From positions 49,210 to 113,209 of the forward strand of contig NZ_LWUA01000113.1 of the NCBI RefSeq assembly GCF_005222955.1: 64,000 nucleotides of DNA. The letters are read 5' to 3'. Shown here piece after piece: positions 16,496-25,571 of this stretch (position 1 is the first letter of the stretch; every line of letters starts with the position of its first letter). The stretch is from Blastococcus sp. CCUG 61487 (GTDB lineage Bacteria; Actinomycetota; Actinomycetes; Mycobacteriales; Geodermatophilaceae). The notes below the pieces were generated by a model. It was given only the letters and a program-made list of their open reading frames with translations, ran no database searches and was not told the DNA's origin. The position numbers were made by a program, and so were the translations under genes.

Positions 16496-16501
16496 TACGA
16501 T
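16496..16501 (+). promoter_or_regulatory. -10 element TACGAT
   Basis: TACGAT lies 34 nt before the ATG at 16536, leaving room for a short leader with GGAG at 16526-16529. It argues against the in-frame ATG at 16500, which overlaps the hexamer. Confidence 0.45.
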
Positions 16502-16535
16502 GGCCGGGACACGGGCCCCAGCGTCGGAGCTGCTC

Positions 16536-18191
16536 ATGACCGCGCCCCTGATCCTCGCCGTCGACGACGATCCCGCCTTGCTCGCCCCGGTCGAGCGCGA
16601 GCTGCGCACCCGGTACGACCCGGACTACGCCATCTGCTGCCTGAGCGCCCCGGCCGACGCGCTCGACCTCCTCGAGCAGCGCGCCCAGGACGGGGACGAC
16701 ATCGCCCTGGTGCTCGCCGGCGAGGAGCTCGCCGGCGCGCCGGGTTGGGAGTTCCTCGGCCAGGTCGCGCAGTTCTTCCCGCATGCGCAGCGCGGCCTGC
16801 TCATCGGCTGGGAGCACCTCGGCGTCCCCGACGTCGGCGACCAGATCTTCGAGGCGATCGCCCAGGGCCGCATCGACCACTACGTCGTCCGGCCCGCGCC
16901 GCCGCCCGACGAGCAGTTCCACCAGGCCCTCTCGTCGTTCCTCCTCGCCTGGGCCGAGGCCCGCCGCCGCGCGCCGCACACCATCGAGGTGGTCGGCGAG
17001 ACCTGGTCGGGCCGGGCCTACGAGCTGCGCGAGGTCCTCGGCCGCTGCGCCATGCCGCACCGCTTCCACCTCGCCGGGTCCGAGCAGGGGCGCGCGGTCC
17101 TGGCCGGCACCGGCCCTCGCAGGCTCCCGCTCATCGTCATGCCGAGCGGCGCGGTCATGGAGGACCCGAGCAACACCGACATCGCGCGCTCCGCCGGCAA
17201 GGAGCTCGACCCGTCGGGGGAGCGGTACGACCTGGTCATCGTCGGGTGCGGGCCGGCCGGCCTGTCCGCGGCCGTCTACGGCGCCTCCGAGGGGCTGCGC
17301 ACGGTGGTCATCGACTCGGGCAGCATCGGCGGGCAGGCGACGAGCAGCTCCTCGATCCGCAACTACCTCGGCTTCCAGCGCGGCATCACCGGCGCCGAAC
17401 TGGCCCGCCGCGCCTACCAGCAGGCCTGGGTGTTCGGCGCCCGCTTCGCCTTCATGCAGGAGGTCACCGACCTGTGCCGCCGGGACGACGGCATCGTCCT
17501 CACGCTCGACACCGGGGGCGTGGTGGTCGCCGGCGTCGTCGTCCTCGCCACCGGCGCCCACTACAGCCGGCTCGGTGTGGAGAGCCTCGAGGCGCTGCAC
17601 GGCGCCGGCGTCTTCTACGGCGCCGCCGCCTCGGAGGCACCGCTCGTCGCCGGCAACGAGGTCTACATCGTCGGCGGCGCCAACTCCGCCGGGCAGGCCG
17701 CCGTCCACCTCGCCGCGTACGCCCGTCGCGTCACCCTGGTCGTCCGGGCCGAGTCGCTCGAGAAGGGCATGTCGCGCTACCTCGTCCACCAGGTCGAGGA
17801 GACGCCCAACATCGGGGTCCGCACCGGCACCGAGGTGGTCGGCGGCGGAGGCGACGGCTGGCTGGACCAGCTCGTGCTGCGCGACCGGGCCTCCGGCGAG
17901 CTGGAGAAGGTCCCCGCCTACGCGCTGTTCCTCATGATCGGCGCCCAGCCGCACACCCAGTGGCTGCCGACGACGGTGCAGCGCGACCCGGCGGGCTTCG
18001 TCCTCACCGGCGCGGACCTTGACGGCGGCGCCCTCGACGCCCTCGGCCGCGCACCGATGGTGCAGGAGACCAGCGTGCCCGGCATCCTCGCCGCCGGCGA
18101 CGCGCGGCACGGGTCGATCAAGCGGGTCGCGTCCGCCGTCGGCGAGGGGTCGATCGCCATCCGATCGGTGCACCGACTGCTCGCCGCGTGA
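16536..18191 (+). CDS. Fused receiver-like / thioredoxin-reductase-like flavoprotein without redox cysteines
   Basis: A 551-residue fusion. Residues 1-125 look like a response-regulator receiver (L-I-L-A-V-D-D-D-P), but the phosphoacceptor position reads V-L-A-G-E-E-L instead of L-D, so phosphorylation is unlikely. Residues about 145-225 resemble a glutaredoxin/thioredoxin fold (V-V-G-E-T-W-S-G-R-A-Y-E-L-R, L-P-L-I-V-M-P-S-G). From about 230 it is a thioredoxin-reductase-like FAD/NAD(P)H enzyme (V-G-C-G-P-A-G-L-S-A-A, V-G-G-A-N-S-A-G-Q-A, G-I-L-A-A-G-D-A). The reductase C-x-x-C is replaced by A-A-A-S. Databases name the family fused response regulator/thioredoxin-disulfide reductase; its electron acceptor is unknown. 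Start at 16536 has GGAG 6 nt upstream. Confidence 0.85.
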   Translation: MTAPLILAVDDDPALLAPVERELRTRYDPDYAICCLSAPADALDLLEQRAQDGDDIALVLAGEELAGAPGWEFLGQVAQFFPHAQRGLLIGWEHLGVPDVGDQIFEAIAQGRIDHYVVRPAPPPDEQFHQALSSFLLAWAEARRRAPHTIEVVGETWSGRAYELREVLGRCAMPHRFHLAGSEQGRAVLAGTGPRRLPLIVMPSGAVMEDPSNTDIARSAGKELDPSGERYDLVIVGCGPAGLSAAVYGASEGLRTVVIDSGSIGGQATSSSSIRNYLGFQRGITGAELARRAYQQAWVFGARFAFMQEVTDLCRRDDGIVLTLDTGGVVVAGVVVLATGAHYSRLGVESLEALHGAGVFYGAAASEAPLVAGNEVYIVGGANSAGQAAVHLAAYARRVTLVVRAESLEKGMSRYLVHQVEETPNIGVRTGTEVVGGGGDGWLDQLVLRDRASGELEKVPAYALFLMIGAQPHTQWLPTTVQRDPAGFVLTGADLDGGALDALGRAPMVQETSVPGILAAGDARHGSIKRVASAVGEGSIAIRSVHRLLAA

Positions 18192-18276
18192 GCCGTCCCA
18201 CGACCTCACCCCTGCGGGTGTTGCCCTCCGGGAGTAGGGGCTCAAGCACCGCCCGCGACCTGCCGACGGGGGAGGT

Positions 18277-19275
<999 letters not shown>

Positions 19276-19282
19276 CCTGCGG

Positions 19283-20311
19283 TCAGCCGGTGCCCTCCGC
19301 CGCGATCAGGTCGGCGACCTCCTGCGGGCGGGTCGTGCAGTCGTCACCCGAGGGCTCCTCGTCGGTGGCCAGCCCGGGGATGCCGACGTCCTCGACGGGC
19401 TGCAGGCCGAGCCGGTCGAGATGCCGTGGCACGCGCGCCTCGGCGTTGAGCACGTGCGAGCGGGACAGCCAGCCGAGCCCGTCGGCCACCTCGAAGTCCA
19501 TGCCGCCGCCCGGTGCTCGCTGCACGTGGCCGGGGGAGGGGAGCAGGCCGACGATCCGGACCGCCTGCGCTCGCGTCAGGTCCCGCGGCGGGGTGTCGAA
19601 GTAGTACCAGGAGGCCGCGCAGACGCCGTAGATCGTCGGCCCGAACTGCGCGTAGTTGACGTAGAGCTCCAGCATCCGCCGGTCGTCGATCAGCGCCGCG
19701 AGCTCGACGGCGAGCAGCGCCTCGACCCCCTTGCGCCAGGCGCTGAGCTCCTGGTTGAGGAAGAGGTTCTTGGCCACCTGCTGCGGGATCGTGGAGCCCG
19801 ACGGGTCGTCCTCGCCGGCCAGGTGCGCCTGGGCCCGGTCCCACAGCGCGTCCCACTCGAAGGCACCCGAGCGGTAGGGCAGCTGCGAGTCCTCGTGCGC
19901 GATCACCGCGGCGAGGAAGGTGCGGGACACGTGCTCGACCGGCACCGACTGCTGGATGGCGCCGTCGGGGTTGGACAGCATGAACATCGTCATCGGCGGG
20001 TCCACCCACCGCAGCGACAGCACGAGCAGGCCCTGCAGGACGACGAGCACCGCCAGCACCCGGACGACCCGGGTGAGCAGCCGGCGGCGCTTCCGGGGTG
20101 CGCGGGCCGGCTCGGGAGGTGGCGGGGGAGCGGCGGGTGGTTCCGGCGTCTCCCAGTAGGGACGGCGGCGCGGCCGGTCCTCCCGCGGCGGCGGTGCGGC
20201 CGGCGGCGGGGGCCCGTACCAGTCGTTCCCGGACGGCGGCGGGCGGTCGAAGCGCGGACCGCGGACCGGCCGGCCGTACTCGTCGTAGCGTTCCGGCCCG
20301 GACGGGGTCAT
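19283..20311 (-). CDS. GT51 monofunctional peptidoglycan transglycosylase (MtgA-like)
   Basis: Polymerises lipid II into glycan strands outside the membrane. A Pro-rich cytoplasmic N-terminus of about 75 residues leads to a transmembrane helix (about 80-100) and a GT51 domain. The catalytic Glu lies in V-I-A-H-E-D-S, with the second motif G-S-T-I-P-Q-Q-V-A-K-N-L-F-L and the third E-L-Y-V-N-Y-A-Q-F-G. No transpeptidase domain follows, so it is monofunctional (342 residues, longer than the usual ~240 because of the N-terminal and C-terminal extensions). whiB2 lies 6 bp upstream on the same strand, so the two are probably co-transcribed, linking the enzyme to growth or septation. Confidence 0.88.
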   Translation of the reverse strand: MTPSGPERYDEYGRPVRGPRFDRPPPSGNDWYGPPPPAAPPPREDRPRRRPYWETPEPPAAPPPPPEPARAPRKRRRLLTRVVRVLAVLVVLQGLLVLSLRWVDPPMTMFMLSNPDGAIQQSVPVEHVSRTFLAAVIAHEDSQLPYRSGAFEWDALWDRAQAHLAGEDDPSGSTIPQQVAKNLFLNQELSAWRKGVEALLAVELAALIDDRRMLELYVNYAQFGPTIYGVCAASWYYFDTPPRDLTRAQAVRIVGLLPSPGHVQRAPGGGMDFEVADGLGWLSRSHVLNAEARVPRHLDRLGLQPVEDVGIPGLATDEEPSGDDCTTRPQEVADLIAAEGTG

Positions 20312-20317
20312 GGGCGG

Positions 20318-20653
20318 TCAGGCGGTGAGCGCCTCGCGCCGCTGCACCCGGATGCGGCGCCGCTCGCGCTCGGACAGGCCGCCCCAGATGCCGAAGCGCT
20401 CGTCGTTGGAGAGCGCGAACTCGAGGCACTCGGTGCGCACCACGCAGCCGGCGCACACCCGCTTGGCCTCGCGGGTGGAGCCGCCCTGCTCCGGGAAGAA
20501 CGCGTCGGGGTCGGTCTCGCCGCAGAGGGCGAGCTGCCGCCAGGCGGTCGCGTCGTCGGGGTCGGCGGCCCACGGCAGCGCGGGCAGCGGCTCCTCCCAC
20601 ACGGTTCCGGACTCGTCGGTCACCAGGGTCAGGAAGGGGCGGGTGTCGAGCAC
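20318..20653 (-). CDS. whiB2: WhiB-family iron-sulphur transcription factor, WhiB2/WhmD type
   Basis: A 111-residue WhiB protein. The four cluster cysteines are present: A-L-C-G-E-T, V-C-A-G-C and T-E-C, together with the helix R-F-G-I-W-G-G-L and a basic C-terminal tail (E-R-E-R-R-R-I-R-V-Q-R-R). The blocks F-F-P-E-Q-G-G-S-T-R-E-A-K and L-S-N-D-E-R-F-G-I-W-G-G-L-S-E-R-E-R-R-R match WhiB2/WhmD most closely; that protein controls septation in mycobacteria and sporulation septation (WhiB) in Streptomyces. GTG start at 20653 with GGAG 6 nt upstream. Tandem palindromes at 20784-20821 lie in its upstream region. Confidence 0.88.
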   Translation of the reverse strand: MLDTRPFLTLVTDESGTVWEEPLPALPWAADPDDATAWRQLALCGETDPDAFFPEQGGSTREAKRVCAGCVVRTECLEFALSNDERFGIWGGLSERERRRIRVQRREALTA

Positions 20654-20783
20654 GGGAACTCCAGGGGAAGGACGCAGTGACGGACCGGTACGGACCGCTG
20701 TCTGCTCGTCACGCTAAACGGCGGCACCGGCGTGCGGCTCCGGCAGAATCACTGCGATCGTCGGCGCCCGATTGGTGAGTTGT

Positions 20784-20821
20784 GTCGACATGTCGACGGT
20801 CCCGCGTGTCGCCATGTCGAC
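20784..20821. promoter_or_regulatory. Tandem 14-bp palindromes upstream of whiB2
   Basis: GTCGACATGTCGAC (20784-20797) is a perfect palindrome. GTCGCCATGTCGAC (20808-20821) repeats it with one change, 24 bp apart centre to centre, so on nearly the same helix face. They lie between divergent whiB2 (start 20653) and the small gene at 20909, and look like a paired operator for a dimeric regulator. Confidence 0.5.
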
Positions 20822-20908
20822 CCGGTGATCCCCGGATCGGCTGATATCGCGGTTGGCGCCGCTCCTTTCGGGGCACCGCAGATCTCGCTCGACGACGAGG
20901 AGGCGAAC

Positions 20909-21049
20909 ATGGCCGGGATGATCCGGAGGCTGATGGTGTCCGGGATCGCCGCGAAGGTGATCCAGGAGGCGCGCAAGCCGCAGAACCAGGCGAAGATCAA
21001 GAAGATGGTCGCCGACTTCCAGAACAAGCAGGCGAACAAGCGCCGCTGA
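20909..21049 (+). CDS. Small basic protein, 46 aa
   Basis: A 46-residue protein (M-A-G-M-I-R-R-L-M-V-S-G-I-A-A-K-V-I-Q-E-A-R-K) with an amphipathic N-terminal helix and a Lys/Gln/Asn-rich tail. The ATG at 20909 has GACGAGGAGG just upstream, and a strong terminator follows, so the gene boundaries are well supported in spite of the size. Comparable short basic proteins with a K-x-Q-E-A-R-K-P core occur in Actinobacteria; the function is not known. It is divergent from whiB2. Confidence 0.65.
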   Translation: MAGMIRRLMVSGIAAKVIQEARKPQNQAKIKKMVADFQNKQANKRR

Positions 21050-21066
21050 CCCACCCGCACGACTCC

Positions 21067-21101
21067 GACGGCCCCTGACCGCCCCGCGGTCGGGGGCCGT
21101 C
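21067..21101 (+). terminator. Hairpin terminator of the 46-aa gene
   Basis: A 15-bp stem (GACGGCCCCTGACCG against CGGTCGGGGGCCGTC, with one T-G wobble) and a 5-nt loop, starting 17 bp after the stop. Confidence 0.8.
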
Positions 21102-21211
21102 CGCGTGTCCGGTGGCGCCGTGGCCGCCGACCCGATGGAGTGCACCACGCCGGACCCACTTGATCGGCCGGGCCACGGGCCGTAGACCCCTGGAGAGACG
21201 AAGGGGAGCGC

Positions 21212-22186
21212 GTGGACCAGCTGACGCCGGGGACCGGAGACGGTCCGCCCCCGTACCCGACCGTGCCGCAGTGGGTGCTCGACGAGGCAGCCCGCCTGGA
21301 GGCTCCCCGGCCGGCGCGGCGCCGGTCGCCGTGGCGCGTGCCGCTGGTCGTCCTCCTGGTCGTCGTGCTCTGCCTGGGTACCGCCGCCTTCCTCGACCGT
21401 GATCGCCTCTTCGCGGAGCCGTCCGGGCCGGTCGCCGCATCTCCCGGCACCGGCAAGCAGGATCTGGACGACGAGGCTTCCGTGGGTGGCGGCACCCTGG
21501 CCCCCGAGCGGATCCCGGGGTTCCCCACGCCCGCCGGCGACGCCTCGGACACGCCGCTGGGCGTCCCGCTGGACCCGCCTCCCGGCGGCGGGCCGCACGC
21601 CTTCCTGGAGTTCCAGACGTGGGCGGAGGCGCCGGTCGCCTACGACCCGTGCCGGCCGATCCACTACGTCGTCCGCCCGGACAACGCCCCGCCCGGCGGC
21701 GCGGAGGTCATCAGGTCGGCGGTCGAGCGCATCTCCGAGGTGACCGGCCTGCAGTTCGTCGACGACGGCGCCACAGCCGAGCGGCCCACCGACGAGCGCG
21801 AGCCCTATCAGCCCGACGTCTACGGCGACCGCTGGGCGCCGGTGGTCATCGCCTGGGAGACCGTGGCCGAGAACCCCGACTTCGACGGCGAGCGGGTCGG
21901 CGAGGCAGGCAGCCAGTGGGTGGCGATCGGCCTGGGCCCGCACGTGTACGTCACCGGGACCGTGTCGCTGGACGCCGAGGAGTTCGGCGTCATCCTGCGG
22001 CGCGGCGGGGAGCGGCTCGCCCGCGCGATCGTGCTGCACGAACTGGCGCACCTCGTCGGCCTGGACCATGTCGACGACCCGAGCCAGCTCATGCACCCGA
22101 CCACCGGCGACGTCTACGACTTCGCCGACGGCGACCTGACCGGCCTCGCGGCGCTCGGCCGCGGGCGGTGCGTGCCGGAGCTGTAG
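21212..22186 (+). CDS. Membrane-anchored metzincin-type metalloprotease
   Basis: A 324-residue protein with a short cytoplasmic N-terminus carrying V-P-Q-W-V-L-D-E-A-A, one membrane helix (about 47-64), a variable linker and an extracytoplasmic matrixin-like domain. The zinc motif H-E-L-A-H-L-V-G-L-D-H starts at residue 276 and has all three His and the Glu; a Met-turn candidate follows (Q-L-M-H-P). D-P-C-R-P-I-H-Y-V-V marks the domain start. Substrates are unknown. GTG start at 21212 with AAGGGGAG 4-5 nt upstream. A paralogue with the same layout lies at 24624-25571. Confidence 0.85.
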   Translation: MDQLTPGTGDGPPPYPTVPQWVLDEAARLEAPRPARRRSPWRVPLVVLLVVVLCLGTAAFLDRDRLFAEPSGPVAASPGTGKQDLDDEASVGGGTLAPERIPGFPTPAGDASDTPLGVPLDPPPGGGPHAFLEFQTWAEAPVAYDPCRPIHYVVRPDNAPPGGAEVIRSAVERISEVTGLQFVDDGATAERPTDEREPYQPDVYGDRWAPVVIAWETVAENPDFDGERVGEAGSQWVAIGLGPHVYVTGTVSLDAEEFGVILRRGGERLARAIVLHELAHLVGLDHVDDPSQLMHPTTGDVYDFADGDLTGLAALGRGRCVPEL

Positions 22187-22198
22187 TAGACCGATCCC

Positions 22199-23152
22199 AT
22201 GCACCGGATCGCCGTCCTCGACGACTACCAGTCCGTGGCCGCCCGGTTCTGCGACTGGTCGACGGTCCCCGGGCCGGTCCGGGTGGTCGAGTTCCACGAC
22301 TCGGTCACCGACGAGGACGCGCTCGCCGCGCGGCTGGAGCCCTTCGACGTCGTCGTCGCCATGCGGGAGCGCACCCAGTTCCGCCGCAGCCTGCTCGAGC
22401 GGCTGCCCGACCTGGCGCTGCTGGTCACCACCGGCATGCGCAACGCGGCCATCGACGTCGCCGCGGCCACCGAGCTCGGCATCACCGTCTGCGGCACGAG
22501 TGCGAGCGCGGAGGCCACCGTCGAGCTCACCTGGGGGCTGGTCCTGGCCGCGCTCCGGCACATCCCGCGCGAGGACGCCTCGATGCGCACCGGCGGCTGG
22601 CAGCAGACCCTCGGTGGCGACCTCGCCGGCGCACGGCTCGGCGTCGTCGGACTGGGCCGGCTCGGCAGCCGGGTCGCCACCATCGGGCAGGCCTTCGGCA
22701 TGGACGTCGTCGCCTGGAGCGAGAACCTGACCGACGAGCGGGCGGCCGAGGTCGGCGTGCGACGGGTGGCGCGCGACGAGCTCTTCGCGACGTCGGACGT
22801 CGTCACCGTCCACCTGCTGCTGTCGCGGCGCACCCGCGCGCTGATCGGCGCCGACGACCTGGCCCGGATGAAGCCGACCGCCGTCCTGGTCAACACCAGC
22901 CGCGGCCCGATCGTCGAGCAGCAGGCACTGCTCGACGCGCTGCACTCCGGCCGGATCGCCGGCGCCGGGCTCGACGTCTACGACGAGGAGCCCCTGCCCC
23001 GCGAGCACCCGCTCCGCTCGGCCCCGCGCACCGTGCTCACCCCGCACCTGGGCTACGTCACCCGCGGCACTTACGAGACCTTCTACCGCGAGGCGGTCGA
23101 GGACGTCGCCGCGTGGGTGGGCGGGAGCCCGGTCCGGGTGCTGGACACGTAG
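22199..23152 (+). CDS. D-2-hydroxyacid dehydrogenase (NAD-dependent)
   Basis: A 317-residue D-isomer-specific 2-hydroxyacid dehydrogenase, of the glycerate/phosphoglycerate/formate dehydrogenase superfamily, interconverting a 2-keto acid and a D-2-hydroxy acid. The nucleotide site G-L-G-R-L-G-S-R-V is present, as are the catalytic Arg (N-T-S-R-G-P-I-V), Glu (D-V-Y-D-E-E-P-L-P) and His (L-T-P-H-L-G-Y-V). There is no C-terminal ACT domain, so it is not a long-type serA. Substrate cannot be read from sequence. It starts 12 bp after the metzincin stop and is probably co-transcribed; the dispersed palindrome at 23159 closes the unit. Confidence 0.9.
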   Translation: MHRIAVLDDYQSVAARFCDWSTVPGPVRVVEFHDSVTDEDALAARLEPFDVVVAMRERTQFRRSLLERLPDLALLVTTGMRNAAIDVAAATELGITVCGTSASAEATVELTWGLVLAALRHIPREDASMRTGGWQQTLGGDLAGARLGVVGLGRLGSRVATIGQAFGMDVVAWSENLTDERAAEVGVRRVARDELFATSDVVTVHLLLSRRTRALIGADDLARMKPTAVLVNTSRGPIVEQQALLDALHSGRIAGAGLDVYDEEPLPREHPLRSAPRTVLTPHLGYVTRGTYETFYREAVEDVAAWVGGSPVRVLDT

Positions 23153-23158
23153 TTCCCG

Positions 23159-23204
23159 GGACAGTCGGTCTCTGCTTCCCCCTGGAAGCAGAGACCGACT
23201 GTCC
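23159..23204. repeat. Dispersed palindromic element, copy 1 (probable bidirectional terminator)
   Basis: A 21-bp perfect stem: GG plus the 19-nt core ACAGTCGGTCTCTGCTTCC, the loop CCCT, then the complement. The identical core recurs at 30581-30626 with a different loop and different but still paired outer bases. This copy separates two convergent genes. Confidence 0.85.
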
Positions 23205-23231
23205 GCGAAGGAAGTGGTCGGGCCCCGGCGG

Positions 23232-24494
23232 TCAGACGAGGAAGCGGTAGGCCGCCGTCCCCGGCTCGACCCGGGTGATGCGCAGCGGGCCGGCCTCGAT
23301 CCGCGCGAGCAGCCCGGCCAGCCCGTCGGCGGAACCGAGTTCGATGCCGGTCAGCGCCGCGCCGGTCTCCCGGTTGTCCCGCTTCACGTACTCGAACAGC
23401 ACGATGTCGTCCGACGGGCCGAGCACCTCGTCGAGGAAGCGCCGCAGGGCGCCTGGCTCCTGCGGGAACTCGACCAGGAAGTAGTGCTTGAGCCCGCGGT
23501 GCACCAGCGACCGCTCGAGCACCTCGGCGTACCGGCTGACGTCGTTGTTGCCGCCGGACAGCACGCAGACCACCGTCTGCCCCGGCTCGACCCGCACGAT
23601 CCCGCCGCTCACCGCGGCCGGTGACAGCGCCCCCGCGGGCTCGGCGATCACCCCGTCGGTCTGGTACATGTCCAGCATCTCGGTGCAGATCTGGCCCTCG
23701 GGCACGGCCAGCAGCTCCGCACCGGTGTCCCGCACCAGCGGGAAGGTCACCGAGCCGGCCCGCAGCACGGCCGCGCCGTCGACGAACGTGTCGATCTCCG
23801 GCAGGTCCACCGGCTCGCCGGCGGCCAGGGCGGCCGCCATGTTCGCCGCCCCGGCGGGCTCCACCCCGACCAGCCGGGTCGTGGGGGAGTGGGTGCGCAG
23901 GTACGTGCCGGCGCCGGCCATCAGCCCACCGCCGCCGATCGGCAGGACGACGACGTCGGGCGGCGTCGGCAGCTGCTCGAGGATCTCCACCGCCACCGTC
24001 GCCTGGCCGGTGACCGTGGACAGCGAGTCGAACGCCGGCACCAGGGTCGCGCCGCTCACCGCGGCGAACGCCTCCGCCGCGGCCGCCGCGGCGTCGTAGG
24101 AGTCGCCGGTGACGACGAGCTCCACCATGTCGCCGCCCAGCGCGGCGATCCGCTCGCGCTTCTGTCGCGGGGTCGTGCCCGGGACGAACACCCGCCCGCG
24201 CACCTGCAGCGCCCGGCAGGCGTAGGCGACGCCCTGCCCGTGGTTGCCGGCGCTGGCGCACACCACGCCCACGGCCCGGCGGTCCTCCGGCAGCCGCGAG
24301 ATCACCGTGTACGCCCCGCGGATCTTGTAGGACCGGCCGAGCTGGAGGTCCTCGCGCTTGATCCACACGTCGGCGCCGGTCAGCCCGGAGAGCCGGGCGT
24401 TGCGCTGCAGCGGGGTCCGCTCGGCCACCCCGGCGAGCCGGCGGACGGCGTCCTGGACCTGTGCGGTGAAGCTGTCGGGAGCCGCGGCACTCAC
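23232..24494 (-). CDS. ilvA: Threonine dehydratase (threonine ammonia-lyase)
   Basis: A 420-residue PLP enzyme converting threonine to 2-oxobutyrate, the first step to isoleucine. The PLP lysine is K57 in S-Y-K-I-R-G-A, and the Ser/Gly phosphate-binding loop is P-I-G-G-G-G-L. S-A-G-N-H-G-Q-G is the substrate loop. A C-terminal regulatory (ACT-like) segment (F-L-V-E-F-P-Q-E-P-G-A-L-R-R-F-L-D) suggests isoleucine control; length fits the single-domain IlvA1 class. GTG start at 24494 with GAGGA 7 nt upstream. It stands alone, convergent with the dehydrogenase and divergent from the second metzincin. Confidence 0.92.
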   Translation of the reverse strand: MSAAAPDSFTAQVQDAVRRLAGVAERTPLQRNARLSGLTGADVWIKREDLQLGRSYKIRGAYTVISRLPEDRRAVGVVCASAGNHGQGVAYACRALQVRGRVFVPGTTPRQKRERIAALGGDMVELVVTGDSYDAAAAAAEAFAAVSGATLVPAFDSLSTVTGQATVAVEILEQLPTPPDVVVLPIGGGGLMAGAGTYLRTHSPTTRLVGVEPAGAANMAAALAAGEPVDLPEIDTFVDGAAVLRAGSVTFPLVRDTGAELLAVPEGQICTEMLDMYQTDGVIAEPAGALSPAAVSGGIVRVEPGQTVVCVLSGGNNDVSRYAEVLERSLVHRGLKHYFLVEFPQEPGALRRFLDEVLGPSDDIVLFEYVKRDNRETGAALTGIELGSADGLAGLLARIEAGPLRITRVEPGTAAYRFLV

Positions 24495-24623
24495 GGGGCC
24501 ATCCTCGACCTGCCCCGGGCGGGCGCCGCAGCCGGGGCGGCCCACCCCGACGGAGTGAGCGGTGACGGCGCCCCAGGCCGCGGTCGTGGATGCTGGAGGC
24601 CGGTCGACGACGGGACGGGCGGG

Positions 24624-25571
24624 ATGGTGCAGGAGCCGGAACTCGGGCGCGGCCGCCCGATGCCCGCGTCCCCCACCGGCCGCATCCCGCAGTGGGTCCT
24701 GGACGAGGCCGCCGGGCGACCGGTCCAGGCCGAGCCTTTCCGCGCCTGGTCACCGGGGGAGCCGCCCTCCGGGCGCTGGCGTCGGTCGCGCGCCCGGCGC
24801 TGGCTGACCGCGCTCGTCGTGGTGGCGGTGGCGGTCGGCGCTGTCTTCCTCGTCGACCGGGAGGGGCTGCTCGGCGGCCGCGCCGTCCCGTCGGCGGACG
24901 GCACCCGCCCGGCGCCGGGAGCCGACGCGCAGTCCGAACCGCTCGGCACGCCGATGGAGGCGCCCGCCGACGGCGGCACGTTCGCCTACGTCGCGACCCA
25001 GCCGGGCTCGGACGAGCCGATCGCCTACGACCCGTGCCGGCCGATCCGCTACGTGGTGAACCCCGAAGGCGCCCCGGACGGCGTCGACCGGCTGCTGGGC
25101 GAGGCCTTCGACCGGGTCAGCGCCATCACCGGGCTGCAGTTCGTGGACGACGGCGAGACCGACGAGCCGCCCTCGCGGGAGCGGGAGCCGTTCCAGCCCG
25201 ACCGGTACGGCGACCGCTGGGCCCCGGTGCTGGTCACCTGGGAGACCGCGGAGGAGAACCCCGACCTGATCACCGCCGCCGGGATGGCGGGCAGCACCCG
25301 GCTGGCCGCGCCGGGGCGGCCGAGCATCTACGTGACCGGCTCGGTGACCCTGGACGCCGCCGACTTCGAGGAGATGCTCGCCTGGCCCGAGGGGTGGGCC
25401 GTCGCCCGCGCGGTCGTCCTTCACGAGATCGGCCACCTCGTCGGCCTCGCCCACGTGGACGACCAGACCCAGCTGATGTACCCGCAGGCCGGCGCGACGC
25501 TCGACTTCGCCTCCGGCGACCTCGCCGGCCTGGTCGCGCTCGGTCAGGGAGCGTGCGTGCCCGAGCTCTGA
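24624..25571 (+). CDS. Membrane-anchored metzincin-type metalloprotease, paralogue
   Basis: A 315-residue paralogue of the protein at 21212-22186, with the same parts in order: I-P-Q-W-V-L-D-E-A-A near the N-terminus, a membrane helix (about 58-74), then the extracytoplasmic domain with D-P-C-R-P-I-R-Y-V-V and the zinc motif H-E-I-G-H-L-V-G-L-A-H from residue 267, with a Met-turn in Q-L-M-Y-P. The start is uncertain: ATG 24624 or ATG 24660, neither with a clear ribosome site. The 3' end overlaps the convergent kinase gene by 28 bp. The two copies flank ilvA and the hydroxyacid dehydrogenase, as expected from a local duplication. Confidence 0.82.
   Translation: MVQEPELGRGRPMPASPTGRIPQWVLDEAAGRPVQAEPFRAWSPGEPPSGRWRRSRARRWLTALVVVAVAVGAVFLVDREGLLGGRAVPSADGTRPAPGADAQSEPLGTPMEAPADGGTFAYVATQPGSDEPIAYDPCRPIRYVVNPEGAPDGVDRLLGEAFDRVSAITGLQFVDDGETDEPPSREREPFQPDRYGDRWAPVLVTWETAEENPDLITAAGMAGSTRLAAPGRPSIYVTGSVTLDAADFEEMLAWPEGWAVARAVVLHEIGHLVGLAHVDDQTQLMYPQAGATLDFASGDLAGLVALGQGACVPEL

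Noticed and set aside
18192..18276. Cyclic di-GMP riboswitch before the diguanylate cyclase
   Set aside because: The gap is 85 bp and shows no recognisable aptamer elements.
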